Shown: one piece after another, positions 49,583 through 60,165 of the stretch
Layout of the letters: each line of letters begins with the position of its first letter
Position numbering within the stretch: position 1 is the stretch's first letter
DNA from: Sphingobacteriaceae bacterium
Lineage (GTDB): Bacteria; Bacteroidota; Bacteroidia; Sphingobacteriales; Sphingobacteriaceae
Assembly (NCBI GenBank): GCA_947463785.1
Contig: CANHRG010000003.1
Coordinates: forward strand, 248,001-312,000
Direction of reading: 5' to 3'
DNA: 64,000 nucleotides
The notes under the pieces: model-generated
Database searches by the model: none
Seen by the model: only the letters and a program-made list of their open reading frames with translations
Told to the model about the DNA's origin: nothing
Translations under genes and position numbers: made by a program

Positions 49583-50583
49583 TAGAAGGACATTCGAGCC
49601 AACGGAGCAATATCTTGTCCAACAAAATCTTGCTTAAGGAATTTGTGATAACCTGCCATGGCAATCATAGCCGCATTATCGGTACAATATTCAAACTTCG
49701 GGATGTACACTTTCCAGTCTTGACTATCGGCAAGCTCCTGCAAAGCTTTTCTTAAACCAGAATTTGCAGAAACTCCACCTGCAATCGCAATATCTTTTAT
49801 AGCGTATTCCTGCGCCGCTCGCTTCAACTTGCCTAATAAAATGGTAATAATTCGGTGTTGCACACTGGCACAAATATCTGTTAAATGGTGCTCAACAAAG
49901 TGCGGGTTTTGCTTGGTTTGCTCCTTTAAAAAATATAAAATGGACGTCTTTAAACCGCTGAAACTATAATTTAAACCAGGAATTTGAGGCTCCGGAAAAG
50001 TGAACGCAAGGGGATTCCCTTCTTGCGCATACTTGTCGATTAGTGGGCCACCCGGATATGGAAGACCCAAGATTTTAGCTGTTTTATCAAAAGCTTCACC
50101 AGCAGCATCATCCAGGGTTTCACCTACAATTTCCATATCAAAATAATCTTTAACCAAAACAATTTGGGTATGTCCGCCAGAAACAGTCAAACAGAGAAAT
50201 GGAAACGCAGGTTTTGGATCGTCGATAAAATGAGCCAAAATATGGGCTTGCATGTGGTTTACCTCAATCAATGGAATATTTTTAGCCAAAGCAAATGCTT
50301 TAGCAAAAGAGGTTCCAACCAAAAGTGAACCTAAAAGTCCCGGACCACGGGTAAAAGCTACCGCATCTACCTCATTTTTGCTTATTTTAGCGTTGGAAAT
50401 GGCTTCCTGGATAGTCGGTATAATGTTTTGCTGGTGAGCACGCGAAGCCAATTCGGGCACAACACCGCCGTAATGCTGATGAACAAGCTGATTAGCAATG
50501 ACATTGGAACGAATTTCGCCGTTTATACAAATAGCGGCAGAAGTTTCGTCGCAAGAAGATTCGATTCCAAGGATGATGGCCAA
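49582..50583 (-). CDS. tsaD: tRNA threonylcarbamoyladenosine biosynthesis protein TsaD
   Basis: ILGIESSCDETSAAIC, NHMQAHILAHF, LTVSGGHTQIVLV, PGLNYSFSGLKTS; start codon appears to be TTG. Confidence 0.96.
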   Translation of the reverse strand: MAIILGIESSCDETSAAICINGEIRSNVIANQLVHQHYGGVVPELASRAHQQNIIPTIQEAISNAKISKNEVDAVAFTRGPGLLGSLLVGTSFAKAFALAKNIPLIEVNHMQAHILAHFIDDPKPAFPFLCLTVSGGHTQIVLVKDYFDMEIVGETLDDAAGEAFDKTAKILGLPYPGGPLIDKYAQEGNPLAFTFPEPQIPGLNYSFSGLKTSILYFLKEQTKQNPHFVEHHLTDICASVQHRIITILLGKLKRAAQEYAIKDIAIAGGVSANSGLRKALQELADSQDWKVYIPKFEYCTDNAAMIAMAGYHKFLKQDFVGQDIAPLARMSF

Positions 50584-50616
50584 AATTGTTGAGTTAAATC
50601 TTAGAAGGGCAAAACT

Positions 50617-53600
50617 ATCAAAAAAGCGTTAAAAATAAGTTTATGGATTGTAACATCGGTTGTATTGATGTTTGCAACGCTATTGCTTGCCCTTCAATTC
50701 AAACCGGTTCAAACGTACTTCGCTCAACGGGCTGCCGCTTACCTTTCAAAGGAATTAAAAACACGAGTTGAAGTAAAAAGTCTCTATCTCAAACCTTTTA
50801 AATCGTTGGTATTGGAAGGATTTTACATCCAGGATTTAGACCAAGACACTTTGCTCTACACCCAAAAATTAACCGTAGATATCAACGATCTATCCCTCAG
50901 AAGGAGACGGATTTCGGTGAATACTGCACGGCTAGACCAAGGACAATTTTATCTCAAAAAATATAAAAACAAAAGTAGCAACCTGCGTTTCATCATCAAC
51001 TATTTCAATACCGGTAAAACAGATAAAAAAGATAGAAAGCCTTATGACATCACCTTTGATAAAATTGTGGTTAATGGGCTCAATTTCAAGTATAAAAATC
51101 TAACTGTAAATCGCGATGTGAGGGGCATTAATTTTGCAGACATTGGCGTCAGCGATTTGAAGGTAACGGTACTGGATCTAGATACTAAAAACCATTTGGC
51201 GAAAGCTGAAATTAAAGGACTAAGTTTTAGAGAAAAATCTGGCTTTTACCTTAAGAATTTAAGTGCAAAAACCACTATCGATAGCAATAAAATGGAGTTT
51301 AAAGACCTTTTGTTGGTCACTCCTAAAACTATTATCAGAGACTATTTGGTGATGAAGTTCAAGAGTTTCGATGACTTCAATCATTTCAATGACCGTGTTT
51401 TCATGGAAGGTCATTTCAGCAAAACGCGTGTGGTTTCTACCGATGTAGCCTACTTTGATCCCGAATTGAACAAGAACTACATTGATGTTAAACTGAATGG
51501 TGTGATCAGTGGCTATGTAAAACATCTGCAGTCCAGAAATCTGAGTATACAATCTGGCAACAGCACCTTATTGAAAGGTAATTTTTCAGTGAAGGGCTTA
51601 CCATCGTTAAAAAACACTGAATTCACCCTGAATTTTGATAGATTGTTGACCACCCAGAACGATTTTGACTTGATTCTAAATCGAATTACCGGTAATGAAC
51701 GGAATAATTTACCGAAGGAGTTGGGCCGATTGGGCAAAATTATTTTCAAGGGTTACTTTAAGGGGTATACCCATCAGTTTGAAACAAAAGGAGTTTTTGA
51801 TACGGATTTGGGGCGTATTATTACCGATTTCAGCTTAAGTAGAGATGCCGATAACGTACCAGAATATGCGGGCAATATAACCGCAATCCAATTCAATCTA
51901 GGTCGTTTGCTCAACCAGGCCGAATTAGGAAAAACCAGCTTGGAAGGAAAATTTGCAGGACGGGGATTCAAGTTGGAAGACTTGCAAAATGAGCTGGATA
52001 TTCGAGTTAGTGAATTAGAATTTAAAAAATACAATTACCAAAATATAGCGATTAAGGGCGATGTAAGTCAACGCGTTTTCAATGGGAACATTAACGTAGA
52101 CGACCGAAATGTTAGCCTGAATTTTAACGGTAAAATGGATTTAAATCCGGAGCTCCCTGTTTTTAACTTCGGTGCTCAAATTCAAAAAGCTGATCTATTT
52201 GCCTTAAATCTCCTTAAGGACAGCATTCAAGTTGATGGAGAGCTCTACACCAATTTCAACGGAAATTCACTAGACAATATTCAAGGAAGCATTTCAGCCA
52301 GAAACATTTGCCTCAACCGTTTGGGAGAAAATTACCTCATTGATTCTATTGATTTAGTGGGATCAGGATTAGGCAACAAGCGCTCAATCCTTGTTCATTC
52401 TGACTTGCTGGAGGGCAGCTTAAAAGGCCAATACGATTTATTGACCTTGCCTTCCTATTTCAAATCAGTCATCAAAAAATATATCCCATCGCTAAAGACC
52501 CAAATTGTGGCCTTTAAACCAGAAAACTTTGAACTGAATCTCAATTTGAAACGCTTTGAACCTATTGGGCTCTTCGTTAAGGATGTAAAACTACCTTATG
52601 GCGCTGTGTTGAATGGCAAGTTTGTTTCAGACAGTAATGTTTCAACCATTAATGGTTTTACTCGCTTAATTCAATACCAAAAAATAAAGGCAAACAACCT
52701 GATTATTGATGAGGCCACGGAAGAAAAGCAAATGAACATTTTCTTAACCTCAGATCGAATTGATCTTACCGACAGCATTTTCGTTAAAAATGTCAACATT
52801 GCGAACATTCTTAGAAACGATAGCCTCAGTCTGAACATCAAATTATCTGATAAGGATGCCGTAAACCAATTAGACTTGAACGCCTTGGTGGAGTTTAGTG
52901 CGGATAGTTTGGCCAAATTGAACATATTGCCATCAGATGTAGTGATTAATCGGGAGGTTTGGAAGATACAGGAGAAAGCTCGAATCAGATTTGACGGGGG
53001 CAAAACGCTGATCAATAATTTTGGACTGGCCAGAAATAATCAGCTGATCACCTTAGATGGAATCATTTCTCCAAATCCGGAAGAAGAACTCCAAGTCGGC
53101 TTTAAACAATTCAACCTCAACACAGTCAACCCCTTAACCAAAGCTGCTGGCATACGCCTCAAAGGTGAAATGAATGGTGTAGCCAAGCTGAAAGCACTAA
53201 GTGGTAAAATGCGTTTAGGTTCGAATTTAAAAATAGACTCTCTCGATTTTAACGACAATTTCATCGGCGATCTGAAGCTTAGTGCAGATTACGACAATGA
53301 AACCAAGCTGGCTTCTTTGAATATGAGTGTGATGAAAAAAGAACTCAAAACACTCGACATTCAAGGCACTTACGATGCAGACCCCAAACAGGATAATTTG
53401 GACCTAGATGTACGTATGGACAATACACCCATTGCCATTTTTGAACCCGTTTTGAAACACCTGGTATCTGATTTAAAGGGAAGCGTATCTACCGATTTAA
53501 AAGTAAGTGGCAAACTGGCCAACCCGAAAATTGATGGTAGCCTCAGCTTGAATAATACCAGCATGACGGTGAATTACTTGAAAACCAATTACCGGATTTC

Positions 53601-55023
53601 TCAGAAAGTGGATGTGAATAATACGGTGATAGAACTCAATGATCTTCGGATCAAAGACATCAATAACAACGAGGCCTTGGCAAATGGAACGGTTGATTTG
53701 CAACATCCTAACAACCCGACCATTAATGTGACCTTGGTAGCCAACAATTTCATGGCGCTCAATACAACGGCAAAGGATAATACGGCCTACTACGGTACCG
53801 CTTTCGGAACCGGATTTTTTAGTTTCGATGGGCCTACCGACAATATGAATATCAATATTGATGCAAGAACAGAGGCTGGAACCATATTTAATATCCCTTT
53901 GAATTCATCAGAAACCATTAGCGATAACGATTTCATCACTTTTGTTGGTCGTGATTCGAGTAAAATAGCAGCTAAGCAGAATTTCTTTAAAGGCTTAACG
54001 ATGAACTTCTCGCTAAGCGTAGACGAAGCCTCACAAGCCACTATTTTCACCTCTTTAGGCCGATTAACTGGAAAAGGAAAAGGTGATCTGAGTTTGCGTA
54101 TTTCGAGTTTGGGCGATTTTGAGATGTTTGGCGACTACCTGATTTCACAAGGAAAGTTCGAGTTTACCGCCAAAGACTATATCAATAAGGTTTTTGACAT
54201 TACACAAGGTGGATCAATCAGATGGACGGGCAGTCCGACCGGAGCAACCATCAACCTCAGATCAAGCTATGGCGTACGCACCAATTTAGGACCATTGTAC
54301 ACTGCGGCCGGACTTCCTACACCTCAAGACAGTCGGGTTCAGGCTGAAGCCATCATGAACCTGAGCGGGAGCTTACTAAAACCAGACATCGCATTCGATA
54401 TCAACTTCCCAACCGATTCTTACATTAAAGATCAATTGCAGGGTTATTTGAATGATGTTAATAACGTGAATCAGCAAGCGCTCAGTTTGATTGTGAGACG
54501 TAGTTTTGCTCCTGGAAATGGATCAGCTGGTATTACTAAACAAATCAACTCTACAGTGATAAGTGCTGGCACCGAAATTGCCTTCAATCAGCTAAATAAT
54601 ATTCTTAGTGAATCGCTAAACCTCAACTTTGTTGATTTAAATATACGCTCCTTGAACGAGGCCAGTGCTTCAATCCGCTTGCTAAATGACCGTTTAATAC
54701 TAACCGGCGGCGTAACGGATAGACGCAATACGATTACCGATTTCGATGTAATTGGTAATGATGTTGCCCGTGATGTTGAAGCACAATATTTAATCAATAA
54801 GGATGGAAGCGTAGTCCTTCGTCTGTCTAATCGATTAAACAACAGAAATTCACTCGATTTTAGCCAACAAGACTATGTGAGCGCCCTCGGCTTGGTTTAC
54901 CGTCGTGATTTTGACAGTTTCGATGAATTTTTGAAACAGCTCATCGGTAAAGAGCGTAAAGAAGCCCGTAAGCGAGAAAGCGAAATTAAGCCCAAACCCG
55001 CACCCATTAAATCCGATAAGTAA
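50617..55023 (+). CDS. translocation/assembly module TamB domain-containing protein
   Basis: Very large AsmA/TamB-like beta protein; C-terminal DUF490-like region (GDYLISQGKFEFTAKDYINKVFDITQGGSIRWTGSPTGATINLRSSYGV); start inferred at ATC 50617, ORF track starts at TTG 50665. Confidence 0.85.
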   Translation: MKKALKISLWIVTSVVLMFATLLLALQFKPVQTYFAQRAAAYLSKELKTRVEVKSLYLKPFKSLVLEGFYIQDLDQDTLLYTQKLTVDINDLSLRRRRISVNTARLDQGQFYLKKYKNKSSNLRFIINYFNTGKTDKKDRKPYDITFDKIVVNGLNFKYKNLTVNRDVRGINFADIGVSDLKVTVLDLDTKNHLAKAEIKGLSFREKSGFYLKNLSAKTTIDSNKMEFKDLLLVTPKTIIRDYLVMKFKSFDDFNHFNDRVFMEGHFSKTRVVSTDVAYFDPELNKNYIDVKLNGVISGYVKHLQSRNLSIQSGNSTLLKGNFSVKGLPSLKNTEFTLNFDRLLTTQNDFDLILNRITGNERNNLPKELGRLGKIIFKGYFKGYTHQFETKGVFDTDLGRIITDFSLSRDADNVPEYAGNITAIQFNLGRLLNQAELGKTSLEGKFAGRGFKLEDLQNELDIRVSELEFKKYNYQNIAIKGDVSQRVFNGNINVDDRNVSLNFNGKMDLNPELPVFNFGAQIQKADLFALNLLKDSIQVDGELYTNFNGNSLDNIQGSISARNICLNRLGENYLIDSIDLVGSGLGNKRSILVHSDLLEGSLKGQYDLLTLPSYFKSVIKKYIPSLKTQIVAFKPENFELNLNLKRFEPIGLFVKDVKLPYGAVLNGKFVSDSNVSTINGFTRLIQYQKIKANNLIIDEATEEKQMNIFLTSDRIDLTDSIFVKNVNIANILRNDSLSLNIKLSDKDAVNQLDLNALVEFSADSLAKLNILPSDVVINREVWKIQEKARIRFDGGKTLINNFGLARNNQLITLDGIISPNPEEELQVGFKQFNLNTVNPLTKAAGIRLKGEMNGVAKLKALSGKMRLGSNLKIDSLDFNDNFIGDLKLSADYDNETKLASLNMSVMKKELKTLDIQGTYDADPKQDNLDLDVRMDNTPIAIFEPVLKHLVSDLKGSVSTDLKVSGKLANPKIDGSLSLNNTSMTVNYLKTNYRISQKVDVNNTVIELNDLRIKDINNNEALANGTVDLQHPNNPTINVTLVANNFMALNTTAKDNTAYYGTAFGTGFFSFDGPTDNMNINIDARTEAGTIFNIPLNSSETISDNDFITFVGRDSSKIAAKQNFFKGLTMNFSLSVDEASQATIFTSLGRLTGKGKGDLSLRISSLGDFEMFGDYLISQGKFEFTAKDYINKVFDITQGGSIRWTGSPTGATINLRSSYGVRTNLGPLYTAAGLPTPQDSRVQAEAIMNLSGSLLKPDIAFDINFPTDSYIKDQLQGYLNDVNNVNQQALSLIVRRSFAPGNGSAGITKQINSTVISAGTEIAFNQLNNILSESLNLNFVDLNIRSLNEASASIRLLNDRLILTGGVTDRRNTITDFDVIGNDVARDVEAQYLINKDGSVVLRLSNRLNNRNSLDFSQQDYVSALGLVYRRDFDSFDEFLKQLIGKERKEARKRESEIKPKPAPIKSDK

Positions 55024-55038
55024 ATCGGCTCGAAAATT

Positions 55039-56244
55039 TTATTGATTTTTTAAGATCTGATGCCCCATCTTATCCCGTTTGGTTTTGAGATAGGCTTCAT
55101 TGTGTTTGTTAGATGGGATTTCGATCGGCACATTCTCAACCACTTCTAAGCCGTAGCCAATTAAACCAGCACGTTTTGTAGGATTGTTAGAAATCAATCT
55201 CATTTTGGAGATCCCCAAGCTGCGGATGATCTGAGCACCCACACCGTAATCACGCTGATCCATCTTAAAACCCAATTGCAAGTTGGCTTCAACCGTATCA
55301 AAACCATTTTCTTGCAAACTGTAGGCATTTAATTTATTAATCAGGCCAATACCTCTCCCCTCTTGATTCATGTAAATCACCGCACCCTTGCCCTCTTTCT
55401 CAATTTGCTGCATAGCGGCATGTAATTGGGGTCCACAATCGCAACGGCACGAACCAAAAATATCTCCGGTAACACATGAGCTGTGCACCCTAACCAGGAC
55501 AGGTTCGTTAGGTTCCCAGCTGCCTTTTACCAAGGCCAAATGCTGCTCTCCGGTATTAATTTGCGTGTAGGCAACCATCTCGAATTCGCCCCATTCGGTG
55601 GGCATGTGTACGGCTACTTCTTTTTTGATTAGGCTTTCGTTTTGTAAACGATAGGCTATTAAATCTTCTATGGAAATGATCTTCAGATCGAACTTTTTGG
55701 CAATTTCCAAAAGTTCGGGCAAGCGAGCCATTTCTCCATCGGCATTCATGATCTCCACAATCACACCCGCAGGCTCAAAACCTGACATACGAGCTAAATC
55801 TACAGCTGCCTCGGTATGGCCAGCACGACGTAATACGCCGCCTTCTTTAGCTCGTAGTGGAAATATGTGCCCCGGTCTGCCCAATTGATCAGGCCTGGTA
55901 TCGGAATCAATCAAGGCCATCACCGTTTTAGAACGGTCTGAAGCCGAGATTCCGGTGGTACAACCATTCCCGATCAGGTCAACAGAAACCGTGAAATTCG
56001 TTTCGTGAGTCGCTGTGTTTTTACCAACCATCAATTCCAGATCCAACTCGTCACAGCGCTCTTCGGTAAGTGGCGCACAAATTAAGCCCCTACCGTGAAT
56101 GGCCATAAAATTAATCACCTCAGGCGTGGCATTTCTTGCGGCAGTGAGGAAATCTCCCTCATTCTCCCTATTCTCATCGTCAACTACAATAATCACTTTA
56201 CCAGCCTGAATATCGGCTATTGCTTCTTCTATGGTATTCAACAT
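55039..56244 (-). CDS. ribBA: bifunctional 3,4-dihydroxy-2-butanone-4-phosphate synthase/GTP cyclohydrolase II
   Basis: [53 protein letters not shown]. Confidence 0.94.
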   Translation of the reverse strand: MLNTIEEAIADIQAGKVIIVVDDENRENEGDFLTAARNATPEVINFMAIHGRGLICAPLTEERCDELDLELMVGKNTATHETNFTVSVDLIGNGCTTGISASDRSKTVMALIDSDTRPDQLGRPGHIFPLRAKEGGVLRRAGHTEAAVDLARMSGFEPAGVIVEIMNADGEMARLPELLEIAKKFDLKIISIEDLIAYRLQNESLIKKEVAVHMPTEWGEFEMVAYTQINTGEQHLALVKGSWEPNEPVLVRVHSSCVTGDIFGSCRCDCGPQLHAAMQQIEKEGKGAVIYMNQEGRGIGLINKLNAYSLQENGFDTVEANLQLGFKMDQRDYGVGAQIIRSLGISKMRLISNNPTKRAGLIGYGLEVVENVPIEIPSNKHNEAYLKTKRDKMGHQILKNQ

Positions 56245-56357
56245 TTCTTTTTCTGATTAAAGAATGGTTCTAAAACCGGATACAAAGTTAGCTATTCTGC
56301 CGTCAAAAAGCAGGTAGAAGCGTTGAGCTACGTCAGTTTAATGACATAATCGTTGCT

Positions 56358-57785
56358 TTATGCGTCTTTACTTCGCTTGAACAACCTTACAAACCATTGT
56401 TTGTACAAATTGGCATCAAACAATACCGAATCTACACTGGCTTTGTAGGTAAGGAAAATTCCGAGTGGTGTTAGAATGATGATCGCCATCCACATACCCA
56501 AAATAGGAGACACATCGCCCTCTTTGGCATATTTTTCTCCAATGGTTGAGATGATATGGTAAAATAAAAAGAAGATCACCGACATCACAACCGGTAGGCC
56601 CAGACCTCCTTTTCGAATGATGGCTCCTAAAGGTGCGCCTATGAAAAACAAGACCAAACAAGAAAAAGCCAAGGTGATTTTACGATTGTACTCCACAATG
56701 AAGTTGCGAATCTGCTTGTCAAATCCGTCTTCTGAACTTACAATATAGCTAATGCCCTCACGTGCCGAGCGGACATCATCGCCAGCCATGCGATACAGCT
56801 GCTCTTGATTTGGTGCCGATAGCATCTTGATAAAATCTCTTGATTTTAGGCTTTTTTGTGGAACAAGATCTTGAGGTTTTAGGTTTAAGTTGAAGATTTT
56901 ATACCGGAATCTGAGTTGCTGAAAAGCAGATTTTCGCGTACTGTCTGCTTGATTGAGGACGGAATCTTTGGAATAGCTCAGCTGCCTCATGTTCATCATG
57001 GCATAGTTTGATTTGAACAGATTTTCATCTGTACGTTGCATTTTAAAGCCCGATAAATCGAATTTTTGTTCCGTTTCTTTGAATTTAGATCGAATAAAGC
57101 GCTGCCGTGGATTGTATGCCTCATCGCCCGAACTTTCTTCGTAGCGGATACCATCTTTGAGTTTCAGGATCAGGTAACTATTATCGGCTGTTTTAAACAT
57201 CTTGCCTTCTTTCGCCATAACCACATTCACATTACCGTTGGTATTCATGCGGTCGTAAATCACAATGCCATGCAAGGTTTGACCGTCTGCATCTTTCTTT
57301 TCTACGCGAATGGAATAACCCGGAATACTGCTATTGAAAACCCCCTCATTGATCAAAAACGCCGCCTTTTGGTTTCTCACATCCCACAATAAAGAACCCA
57401 TTTTCAAATTGGCAACCGGGAGCATGTAATCCGAAAACAGAAACGCCGCCACACTAAGCATAGAAATCACAATGAGTAGAGGAAACATGGCTTTGCGTAG
57501 TGAAATACCTGCCGATTTGATGGCAACCAATTCGTAATTCTCGCCCAAACTGCCAAATGTCATGATGGAAGAGAGCAAAACGGCGAGCGGCAAGGCCATG
57601 GCTACATTGGTAGCAGAGGCATACATTAAAAGCTGTAGGATTACATACCAATCAAAGCCTTTACCAATGAGGTCGTCGATGTATTTAAATAGAAATAGCA
57701 TCAACAACACAAACATCACAATTAAAAAGGTAGCGATGAATGGTCTGATGAAAGCCTTAAGTACTAAGTAATGCAGCTTTTTCAC
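56358..57785 (-). CDS. LptF/LptG family permease
   Basis: N-terminal and C-terminal TM blocks; GAPLGAIIRKGGLGLPVVMSVIFFLFYHIIS. Confidence 0.9.
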   Translation of the reverse strand: MKKLHYLVLKAFIRPFIATFLIVMFVLLMLFLFKYIDDLIGKGFDWYVILQLLMYASATNVAMALPLAVLLSSIMTFGSLGENYELVAIKSAGISLRKAMFPLLIVISMLSVAAFLFSDYMLPVANLKMGSLLWDVRNQKAAFLINEGVFNSSIPGYSIRVEKKDADGQTLHGIVIYDRMNTNGNVNVVMAKEGKMFKTADNSYLILKLKDGIRYEESSGDEAYNPRQRFIRSKFKETEQKFDLSGFKMQRTDENLFKSNYAMMNMRQLSYSKDSVLNQADSTRKSAFQQLRFRYKIFNLNLKPQDLVPQKSLKSRDFIKMLSAPNQEQLYRMAGDDVRSAREGISYIVSSEDGFDKQIRNFIVEYNRKITLAFSCLVLFFIGAPLGAIIRKGGLGLPVVMSVIFFLFYHIISTIGEKYAKEGDVSPILGMWMAIIILTPLGIFLTYKASVDSVLFDANLYKQWFVRLFKRSKDA

Positions 57786-57810
57786 AAGACAAAAATAGGG
57801 AAATTATCCC

Positions 57811-58191
57811 CTAAGCGCCCAGCACACTAATTAAATATTGGATTTGATTATCCCAGATGAGTTTACGGTCGGCTAAAGTATCGTCTGTTGCGAAATCGGT
57901 AATGAGCAATGCAACATCATTGGTTAATTCATCCTGCACTATTTCCATTTCTAAATAGCAATGCGGCTCATCGTCTAACCACTTAAATTTTACCGACTTA
58001 TTTTCTTTCACACTCAGCAATTTGGCTTTTTGCAGTTCACCGTCCCAAATAAAAGAATAGGTTTGGTCACGATAGGTAACATCATCGGCAAACCATTGTG
58101 CCAATCCATTGGGTTCATTCAAAAAACTGAAAAGTATTTTTGGGGATGATTTTATTTCGTACTCGAGTGTAAATTTTTTCTTTTCTGCCAT
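57811..58191 (-). CDS. START-like/SRPBCC domain-containing protein
   Basis: KFTLEYEIKSSPKILFSFLNEPNGLAQWFADDV. Confidence 0.85.
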   Translation of the reverse strand: MAEKKKFTLEYEIKSSPKILFSFLNEPNGLAQWFADDVTYRDQTYSFIWDGELQKAKLLSVKENKSVKFKWLDDEPHCYLEMEIVQDELTNDVALLITDFATDDTLADRKLIWDNQIQYLISVLGA

Positions 58192-58259
58192 GATCTGGTC
58201 TTAAACATTGTCCGCCTAGGCGAATTTTATCATTTTTTCTAAAGAAAGGGATTTTGTTC

Positions 58260-58267
58260 TATATTTG
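58260..58267 (+). promoter_or_regulatory. -7 element TATATTTG upstream of tRNA-Met
   Basis: Matches TAnnTTTG, 24 nt before mature tRNA 5' end. Confidence 0.55.
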
Positions 58268-58291
58268 CAAACCAATTTCGAATAGAAATTT

Positions 58292-58365
58292 GGCGGGGTA
58301 GCTCAGCTGGTTAGAGCGCAGGATTCATAACCCTGAGGTCGGCAGTTCGATCCTGCTCCCCGCTA
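58292..58365 (+). tRNA. tRNA with CAT anticodon, probably tRNA-Met (elongator)
   Basis: GGCGGGGTAGCTCAGCTGGTTAGAGCGCAGGATTCATAACCCTGAGGTCGGCAGTTCGATCCTGCTCCCCGCTA cloverleaf; tRNA-Ile2 not strictly excluded. Confidence 0.92.
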
Positions 58366-58367
58366 CT

Positions 58368-58393
58368 AAATGCCCCTTTTAGGGGCATTTTTA
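58368..58393 (+). terminator. terminator of tRNA-Met
   Basis: AAATGCCCCTTTTAGGGGCATTTTTAG. Confidence 0.75.
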
Positions 58394-58427
58394 GTTTACG
58401 CGAAAATGAACAAAGGATTATCCAGAA

Positions 58428-60047
58428 TTATCGAGCAGTTTTCATAGCCAATTCAACTGCCCGATGCGCATTGACCACACCACCCGTTAAACACACCTCA
58501 GAAAACGGCACTCTTACCGTTCCCTCATCGGCTTTCACTTTTACTTTCTGATCAATCTTGGTAACCGATTTCAGGATGATTTCTTTAACCTCTTGGGCGT
58601 TTAATTTTGGGAAATAGGAACGCAAAAGTGCAGCCAATCCGGAAACTACTGGAGCAGCCATACTGGTACCGTTATTGTCTTTGTATTTTGATTCTGGTAT
58701 GGTTGAATTGATTTCAACTCCGGGTGCAAAAACATCCACATTCTTTTTGCCATAGTTAGAAAAAACGGCCATAATGCTTTCGTCGTTCTTCCATCCCGAA
58801 GCCCCAACTTCGATCCAGTTGGCCGCCGATCCGGTTGTTAAACCGGTACTGTCTGAATAAAAACGCGAAGGATAGTTTTTGGCAACATCCGTATTCTTGG
58901 CATCGTTACCGGCTGCATGCACCAGCAAAACATCTTTAGATTGTGCATAACGTACGGCATCATCTACCACCGATTTATCCCACACGTAACTCTTACCAAA
59001 ACTCATGTTGATTATTTTAGCACCATTATCAACGGCATAACGAATGGCATTGGCCACATCTTTGTCTCGTTCATCGCCATCGGGCACTATGCGTAAGGGC
59101 ATAATCCAAACTTGGTCAGCAACACCTTGAATACCAATACCATTGTTTCGAACAGCTCCAATGATGCCTGCTACGTGGGTTCCGTGCTCAGCATCCGGAC
59201 CTTTAACATCCGGATTTCCATAAAAACGCTCTTTACTATCCTGATAGTTATCGCCAACTAAACCACGGGGATCGTAATCTAAATTCAATTGGTAATTCAA
59301 TTTGATCTCGTAAGTCTTGTAGGCTTCCTCCATTTCGTCGTAAAATTTCTTAAAATCAGGCTCATCCTTTAGAGCAGATTTCACCGATTTGATCACTTCT
59401 TTTTCTACTTCACTAGCGGGAGAATAGTTCTCAAAATCTTTAACAGAAGGATTCTGAACAGCTATTTTAGCCAGTATTTCTTTTAAAGTTTTGCGAAAGA
59501 AACCAATGTTGTTGAAATAATTTTGAGCTTCTTCCCACTGAGCCATATAATCGGTAATTAATTGTTGATACAGCTCAAACTCCTTACGTTCCTTCGGAGA
59601 AAAAGCAGTACTATTCAAGGCCGATTCGTATTTGGGTTTGTACTTGCGAATAAGCCTGGTTAACTCCATGTTATCGTACTGCACATTTCCCTTGGCCGAA
59701 CCAATAAAACTCCAGCCATGCACATCGTCAATGTAACCATTGGCATCATCATCCTTACCATTACCCGCAATCTCTTTGGTATTTGTCCAAATTCGTGCAT
59801 TCAAATCCTCATGCTCAATATCCACGCCACCATCAATAACAGCAACAATTACAGCTTGAGGGCTTTTCTTCTGCACTAGAGTGTAGGCTTTTTCGGTACT
59901 GATACCAAACACCCCATCGGTCTTAAAATCTAAATTTTGCCAATTCGCTACGGGCTTCTCCTTTTTTTGCGCAAATGCAGCGAAAGAAACCGCGAACAAT
60001 ACTACCAGTAACCGGTACTTTAAAAACTTTGTATTCATAGCATGCAA
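58428..60047 (-). CDS. S8 family serine peptidase (subtilisin-like) with large insertion
   Basis: Catalytic motifs VIDGGVD, HGTHVAG, GTSMAAPVVSG; signal peptide; start may be the internal ATG at residue 4. Confidence 0.93.
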   Translation of the reverse strand: MHAMNTKFLKYRLLVVLFAVSFAAFAQKKEKPVANWQNLDFKTDGVFGISTEKAYTLVQKKSPQAVIVAVIDGGVDIEHEDLNARIWTNTKEIAGNGKDDDANGYIDDVHGWSFIGSAKGNVQYDNMELTRLIRKYKPKYESALNSTAFSPKERKEFELYQQLITDYMAQWEEAQNYFNNIGFFRKTLKEILAKIAVQNPSVKDFENYSPASEVEKEVIKSVKSALKDEPDFKKFYDEMEEAYKTYEIKLNYQLNLDYDPRGLVGDNYQDSKERFYGNPDVKGPDAEHGTHVAGIIGAVRNNGIGIQGVADQVWIMPLRIVPDGDERDKDVANAIRYAVDNGAKIINMSFGKSYVWDKSVVDDAVRYAQSKDVLLVHAAGNDAKNTDVAKNYPSRFYSDSTGLTTGSAANWIEVGASGWKNDESIMAVFSNYGKKNVDVFAPGVEINSTIPESKYKDNNGTSMAAPVVSGLAALLRSYFPKLNAQEVKEIILKSVTKIDQKVKVKADEGTVRVPFSEVCLTGGVVNAHRAVELAMKTAR

Positions 60048-60131
60048 TTTACAGGATAAAACGAAATCTAGCTATCGGAATTATCACATTTGCCAGTAAA
60101 GCGGTCAAATACTTAATAAATGTTAAAATAA

Positions 60132-60161
60132 TTGACCTTTAAGCGAATTAAGCTATCTTTG
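60132..60161 (+). promoter_or_regulatory. Bacteroidetes-type promoter of bamD (TTG-N19-TATCTTTG)
   Basis: TTG 60132-60134, exact 19-nt spacer, TATCTTTG 60154-60161; ATG begins at 60166. Confidence 0.65.
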
Positions 60162-60165
60162 CAGG

